From an uncultured Lachnospiraceae bacterium (GTDB lineage Bacteria; Bacillota; Clostridia; Lachnospirales; Lachnospiraceae), in NCBI GenBank assembly GCA_934364805.1, contig CAKRMH010000035.1, positions 1-8,411 on the forward strand: a stretch of DNA of 8,411 bases, given 5' to 3'. The position numbers and the translations under genes are program-made. The notes beneath the pieces were generated by a model, which was not told the origin of the DNA, did no database searches, and worked only from the letters and a program-made list of their open reading frames with translations. Shown piece after piece: positions 4,780-8,411 of the stretch. Numbering within the stretch: position 1 is the first letter of the stretch; the number at the start of each line of letters is the position of its first letter.

Positions 4780-6489
4780 ATGAAATATTCAAAAAGATAT
4801 ATTGCATTTACAATTGTTCTGGTCATCGTCTTTTGGTTCAAATTTAATACATTTGGGAAGGACTATGCAGAGGTCGGTGTATTCCGTGGCGGGAATCTCG
4901 ATACGAAGGTCTGGAACGAACTTATTGCGGATGACGTCAACAGCGGACAGTTAAAGCTTGTAATCGATAATAAAGAATATGACAGTGTGGATCATAATTT
5001 TTATATGGATGTAAACCGCAATATTATGGTTCCGGTAAAAATGCTCAGAGATGCTTTGAATTGCAGCTCTCACCTTTATAATGACAGCCAGCTTTTAGTT
5101 GAGAAACACAATCTTTCTGTAACTTTTGATCTGGATCAGCTGAAGGCAAATGTAAATGGAGAAGTGGTAGATGTATCATCAACGCTGGTAAAAGATAACG
5201 ATGATTATTATATCAGTTTAAATGATCTTTCCGATCTTCTCGGCTATAACTGCAGTTATGATATTGCATCGAATACATTGACAACCGTGGATTCATCGGA
5301 GAGTGCAGGCATTACACCGGCCAGATATGATCTGCGCACAAAATCCCGGGTTTCGGATGTGCGCAACCAGGGAACTTATGGAACCTGTTGGGGATTTGCA
5401 GCGATCAGTGCGCTGGAATCTTCTTTATTACCAGAAGAAAAGACGAGTTTTTCCGTGGATCATATGACGATGAGCAATTCTTTCAATGTTAACCAGTATG
5501 ACGGTGGAGAATATACCATGGGTATGGCATATCTTGCAGCATGGCAGGGACCGGTTTACGAAGCAGATGATCCATATGGGGATGACTATTCCGATGCATC
5601 CCTGCAGCCGGTGAAACATGTTCAGGAAATGCAGATCATTGATGGTAAGGATTATGAAGCGATCAAGGCTGCAGTTTTCAAATATGGAGGTGTTCAGACC
5701 TCTTTATACAGTACGCTGAAAAGCTCACAAAGCAAATCCAGCTTCTACAATCGTGATACCAACTCCTACTGCTATATTGGTACAGAAAAGCCAAACCATG
5801 ATGTTGTGATCGTTGGATGGGACGACAACTATTCCAAGGATAATTTTTCCGTGCCGCTGGAAGGTGATGGCGCATTTATCTGCCAGAACAGCTGGGGAAC
5901 CAATTTTGGTGACAACGGTTTTTTCTATGTGTCATATTATGATACGAATATTGGTACGCACAACGTGGTATACACCAAAGTAGAAGATACAGATAATTAT
6001 GATCATATTTACCAGAGTGATCTTTGCGGATGGGTAGGTCAGCTGGGATATGAAAAAGACCAGATTTTTGGAGCGAATGTTTATTCGGCAAATGGAGATG
6101 AATCTGTCCGTGCCGCCGGATTTTATGCGACAGGTTCCGATACGGAATACAAAGTTTACATGGTTCCGAATTTTACGGACGAATCTTCTTTTGTAAATAT
6201 GCAGGAGGTTGCGTCCGGAACACTCGATCAGGCAGGATATTATACCATAGATTTTGATACACCGTTTGAGGTGTCAAAAGGTGAGCGCTATGCGGTGGTC
6301 GTATATGTGAAAACACCGGAATCCCAGCATCCGATGGCAATTGAATACGACACCGGAGATCCTTCACTGGCAACAGTGGATCTGGATGATGGAGAAGGGT
6401 ATATCAGTTATAATGGTGCCCAGTTTACCAATGTAAAAACAAAGCAGAACTGTAATCTGTGTATCAAAGCATATTCAGATGACAGATAG
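4780..6489 (+). CDS. membrane-anchored or secreted papain-family (C1) cysteine protease
   Basis: 569 residues. A basic N-terminus and hydrophobic segment (8-20) form a signal peptide or anchor with no clear signal-peptidase site. Residues about 57-170 look like a copper-amine-oxidase-N-type module, with two copies of the strand/helix unit (VPVKMLRDAL at 84-93, YYISLNDLSDLLGY at 143-156). The peptidase C1 domain has its full set of catalytic residues: oxyanion Q197 and nucleophile C203 in QGTYGTCWGFAAIS, H340 in NHDVVIVGWDD, and N370 in CQNSWGTNFGDNGFFYVSYYD. Residues about 405-569 are a beta-rich domain starting DHIYQSDLCGW, like the lectin-like domain of other clostridial C1 proteases. Substrate unknown; it should act outside the membrane. 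GAGGG (4770-4774) lies five bases before the ATG. The gene sits between rlmL and a cell-wall amidase. Confidence 0.93.
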   Translation: MKYSKRYIAFTIVLVIVFWFKFNTFGKDYAEVGVFRGGNLDTKVWNELIADDVNSGQLKLVIDNKEYDSVDHNFYMDVNRNIMVPVKMLRDALNCSSHLYNDSQLLVEKHNLSVTFDLDQLKANVNGEVVDVSSTLVKDNDDYYISLNDLSDLLGYNCSYDIASNTLTTVDSSESAGITPARYDLRTKSRVSDVRNQGTYGTCWGFAAISALESSLLPEEKTSFSVDHMTMSNSFNVNQYDGGEYTMGMAYLAAWQGPVYEADDPYGDDYSDASLQPVKHVQEMQIIDGKDYEAIKAAVFKYGGVQTSLYSTLKSSQSKSSFYNRDTNSYCYIGTEKPNHDVVIVGWDDNYSKDNFSVPLEGDGAFICQNSWGTNFGDNGFFYVSYYDTNIGTHNVVYTKVEDTDNYDHIYQSDLCGWVGQLGYEKDQIFGANVYSANGDESVRAAGFYATGSDTEYKVYMVPNFTDESSFVNMQEVASGTLDQAGYYTIDFDTPFEVSKGERYAVVVYVKTPESQHPMAIEYDTGDPSLATVDLDDGEGYISYNGAQFTNVKTKQNCNLCIKAYSDDR

Positions 6490-6505
6490 ATGATTTTGAC
6501 AGAGT

Positions 6506-7564
6506 ATGGATAAAAAAGTATTAAAAGCAGTGACTGTTTTTCTTGGAATCCTGACCGTACTTGTCTGTGTTACGTTTCCGTTTTTCCCCAAGCTGCATAC
6601 CTATGCAGTGGCAGCGCGTGAGGCAAGGGAGACAGCAAGAGCGAACGAACACATTGCGATAAAGCGTCAGGACCCGGAAAAGGTCGTAGAAGCAGATAAC
6701 AGTACGTCTGCACAATTAAAAATTGAATTGCCCAAAGGACTGACAGAGCAGGATATTTCTTTTGAGAATGATTACCTCGATCAGACGATATATATCCGTT
6801 TTCCAAACGGAGTGGATGATTATTTTGCAGATTACAGTATGAGTGGAAGCAGTGATCACATTGCAGGAATCTCTTATTACAAAGAGAATGGTGACGGTGT
6901 CATCATGATGGAACTCGATCAGGTATGCGAACTGCAGGATACGGTAGATTCCGGATATCTTTATGTTAATTTTATCGATCCGCATGAGATCTATGATAAG
7001 GTTGTTGTTATTGATGCTGGACATGGCGCAAAAGCCGTTGGTGCAGTCAAACAGGGAATCTATGAGAAAGATATCGACCTGGCTATCGTATTGGAACTGA
7101 AAAAGATCCTCGATGCCGATACAGAGGATCATATTGGCGTATACTATACGAGAACCGATGACAGTGATCCTTCTCTGGAAAAACGTGTCCAGCTTGCAAA
7201 TAAAGCCAATGCGGATCTGTTTATCAGTGTTCACAATAATTCGTCTGCGAGTGGGAAAATGTCGGGGATGAATGGTACGCAGGTTCTTTACAGTGAAAGT
7301 GATGATTCGGAACTTTCCAGCCAGCGTCTTGCACAGATCTGCCTGGATCATGTTTCTTCCGCTTTCGAAAGTACAAGCATCGGTCTGCTTCCGGGAGATG
7401 ATATCTACATTATCCGATCAAGCGAAGTTCCGGTCGCTTTGGTGGAAGTTGGTTTTATGACGAATGCGGACGAGCTGGCGAAATTAAATTCCCAGGAGTA
7501 TCAGGCAAAAGCTGCAGAAGGCATTTATGAGGCAATCAAACAGGCATTTGAGGAAGGATATTAA
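6506..7564 (+). CDS. N-acetylmuramoyl-L-alanine amidase (Amidase_3), envelope-localised
   Basis: 352 residues. A hydrophobic segment (9-27) after a KK-containing start is a signal peptide or anchor; AVAA at 34-37 could be a cleavage site. Residues about 68-160 form a beta-rich AMIN-like domain (LKIELPKGL, then TIYIRFPNGV) that usually targets the wall or septum. The Amidase_3 zinc enzyme follows from about 165: H173 in DAGHG, E187 in IYEKDI, H243 in SVHNN, and catalytic E314 in VALVEVGFMTN. It cleaves the amide between N-acetylmuramic acid and L-alanine in peptidoglycan. A role in cell separation, sporulation or germination cannot be told from sequence. The start has a poor ribosome site (CAGAG ends one base before ATG), so translation may be coupled to the protease gene 16 nt upstream. 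No in-frame earlier start exists. Confidence 0.93.
   Translation: MDKKVLKAVTVFLGILTVLVCVTFPFFPKLHTYAVAAREARETARANEHIAIKRQDPEKVVEADNSTSAQLKIELPKGLTEQDISFENDYLDQTIYIRFPNGVDDYFADYSMSGSSDHIAGISYYKENGDGVIMMELDQVCELQDTVDSGYLYVNFIDPHEIYDKVVVIDAGHGAKAVGAVKQGIYEKDIDLAIVLELKKILDADTEDHIGVYYTRTDDSDPSLEKRVQLANKANADLFISVHNNSSASGKMSGMNGTQVLYSESDDSELSSQRLAQICLDHVSSAFESTSIGLLPGDDIYIIRSSEVPVALVEVGFMTNADELAKLNSQEYQAKAAEGIYEAIKQAFEEGY
7551..7558 (+). promoter_or_regulatory. ribosome binding site fixing the rdgB start
   Basis: AGGAAGGA at the very end of the amidase gene lies seven bases before ATG 7566. It supports that start over the in-frame ATG 7527 inside the amidase gene, which would add 13 residues not belonging to the family. 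Confidence 0.8.
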
Positions 7565-7565
7565 T

Positions 7566-8159
7566 ATGACAAAAATTATTTTTGCTACAGGCAATCAGGA
7601 TAAAATGCGTGAAATACGTGAAATTATGGCAGATATGGATGTTGAGATCCAGTCTATGAAAGAAGCTGGAATCCAGGCAGATATTGTGGAGGATGGAGAA
7701 ACGTTTGAAGATAATGCACGGATTAAGGCCCAGGCGATCGCAAACGATACCGATGCAATCGTTCTTGCAGATGATTCCGGACTGGAAATTGATTATCTGA
7801 ACAAAGAACCGGGCGTATATTCTGCACGCTATATGGGAGAAGATACTTCCTATACAATCAAGAATCAGGCACTTTTAGATCGTCTTCAGGGCGTGCCAAA
7901 GGAAAAGCGCACAGCACGGTTTGTATGTGCGATCGCTGCAGTGCTTCCGGATAAAGAAGTGTTGGTTACAAGACAGACCATGGAAGGTTACATCGGGAAT
8001 GAACCGGAAGGAGAGAATGGATTTGGTTATGATCCAATCTTTTATCTGGATGAATTTGGATGTTCTTCCGCAGCTCTGACAAGAGAACAGAAAAATGCGA
8101 TCAGCCACAGAGGAAAAGCTTTGCGTGCGATGAGAGATCTGTTATTGGAAAAACTGTAA
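7566..8159 (+). CDS. rdgB: XTP/dITP diphosphatase (RdgB/HAM1 family, non-canonical purine NTP pyrophosphatase)
   Basis: 197 residues, the normal family length. It hydrolyses dITP, ITP and XTP to monophosphates and pyrophosphate, keeping deaminated purines out of DNA and RNA; cytoplasmic and Mg-dependent. All family motifs are present: FATGNQDKMREI at 6-17 (triphosphate binding), EDGETFEDNARIKA at 42-55, LADDSGLEID at 67-76 with catalytic D69/D70, PGVYSARYMGED at 82-93, GENGFGYDPIF at 149-159, and ISHRGKAL at 179-186 (base recognition). The ATG begins one base after the amidase stop, so the two are translationally linked. No terminator follows the stop. Confidence 0.96.
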   Translation: MTKIIFATGNQDKMREIREIMADMDVEIQSMKEAGIQADIVEDGETFEDNARIKAQAIANDTDAIVLADDSGLEIDYLNKEPGVYSARYMGEDTSYTIKNQALLDRLQGVPKEKRTARFVCAIAAVLPDKEVLVTRQTMEGYIGNEPEGENGFGYDPIFYLDEFGCSSAALTREQKNAISHRGKALRAMRDLLLEKL

Positions 8160-8176
8160 AAAAATCAAAAAAGTTG

Positions 8177-8205
8177 TTGACATCGGTGTTTCTATGTCAT
8201 ATAAT
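8177..8205 (+). promoter_or_regulatory. consensus sigma-A promoter of the Pro-Gly tRNA operon
   Basis: TTGACA (8177-8182), exactly 17 bp, then TATAAT (8200-8205): a full match to the vegetative consensus. It lies 17 nt after the rdgB stop and 42 nt before tRNA-Pro, with an expected start near 8211-8213. Confidence 0.93.
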
Positions 8206-8210
8206 ACTAC

Positions 8211-8232
8211 TTGCGTCACGGGTGTGACACAA
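8211..8232 (+). other. leader hairpin of the tRNA-Pro transcript
   Basis: GTCAC (8215-8219) pairs with GTGAC (8224-8228) around loop GGGT. The stem extends by three more pairs (8211-8213 with 8230-8232) across one C/A mismatch. It would be at or next to the 5' end of the primary transcript and removed with the leader by RNase P. Confidence 0.5.
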
Positions 8233-8247
8233 AGCAGACAACGACTC

Positions 8248-8322
8248 CGGGGTGTGGCTCAGCTTGGCTAGAGCGCCTGGTTTGGGACCAGGAGGTCGCA
8301 GGTTCGAATCCTGTCACCCCGA
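8248..8322 (+). tRNA. tRNA-Pro (TGG)
   Basis: Complete cloverleaf. The acceptor CGGGGTG (8248-8254) pairs with 8315-8321, the anticodon stem is CCTGG/CCAGG, and anticodon TGG is at 8283-8285. The T-loop is TTCGAAT and discriminator is A8322. No CCA is encoded (TTC follows). First gene of the second tRNA set. Confidence 0.97.
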
Positions 8323-8340
8323 TTCAATTTTATAAAACAT

Positions 8341-8411
8341 GCGGGTGTAGTTCAATGGTAGAACACCAGCCTTCCAAGCTGGATACGTGGGTTCGATTCC
8401 CATCACCCGCT
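8341..8411 (+). tRNA. tRNA-Gly (TCC)
   Basis: Complete 71-nt cloverleaf ending on the last base of the window. The acceptor GCGGGTG (8341-8347) pairs with 8404-8410, the anticodon stem is CCAGC/GCTGG, and anticodon TCC is at 8373-8375. Discriminator is T8411. The 18-nt spacer from tRNA-Pro contains the palindrome TTTTATAAAA. Whether CCA or more tRNAs follow cannot be seen. Confidence 0.97.

Noticed and set aside
6716..7351. Minus-strand 211-codon frame
   Set aside because: Fully inside the amidase gene, whose catalytic motifs are intact on the plus strand. No domain or ribosome site supports it.
7527..7565. Earlier ATG for rdgB
   Set aside because: Adds 13 residues encoded inside the amidase gene ahead of the conserved MTKIIFATGN start. 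The AGGAAGGA site suits ATG 7566.

Overview
The window reads as ordinary chromosome of a low-to-moderate GC, spore-forming Firmicute, most likely a Lachnospiraceae-type clostridium. This is an inference from the family content, the Shine-Dalgarno style, the codon use and the absence of encoded CCA tails on the tRNAs. No integrase, transposase, CRISPR array, toxin or phage gene is visible.

Layout. Positions 1-532 are a tRNA operon: tRNA-CAT (5' end cut off by the window), Asp-GTC, Val-TAC, Leu-TAA and Arg-ACG, closed by a strong intrinsic terminator. Three of its four spacers contain a perfect or G-U-paired hairpin. Positions 657-2696 hold a single-gene unit for a 679-residue protein. It has a degenerate CRP-like cyclic-nucleotide-binding fold at its N-terminus, no DNA-binding domain and a long uncharacterised C-terminal part; it ends at its own terminator. 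Positions 2697-2979 are a non-coding stretch unusually dense in palindromes, with a possible forespore (sigma-G-like) promoter. It leads to a 58-residue Asn/Ser-rich protein at 2980-3156, which ends at a 19-bp stem terminator.

Positions 3241-8159 hold five tightly spaced same-strand genes: a single-domain rhodanese, a THUMP-domain rRNA methyltransferase (RlmL/YpsC type), a membrane-anchored or secreted papain-family protease with a copper-amine-oxidase-N-like module and a lectin-like C-terminus, an N-acetylmuramoyl-L-alanine amidase (Amidase_3), and the XTP/dITP pyrophosphatase RdgB. Gaps between the last four are 15, 16 and 1 nt, so they are probably co-transcribed. Two encode cytoplasmic housekeeping enzymes (rRNA modification, nucleotide-pool cleaning) and two encode envelope hydrolases. 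No terminator is visible after rdgB. A consensus sigma-A promoter begins 17 nt after its stop and drives a second tRNA set, Pro-TGG and Gly-TCC, the latter ending on the last base of the window.

The least explained parts are the CRP-fold protein and the palindrome-rich leader plus Asn/Ser-rich small gene. The rest is well-recognised family content.
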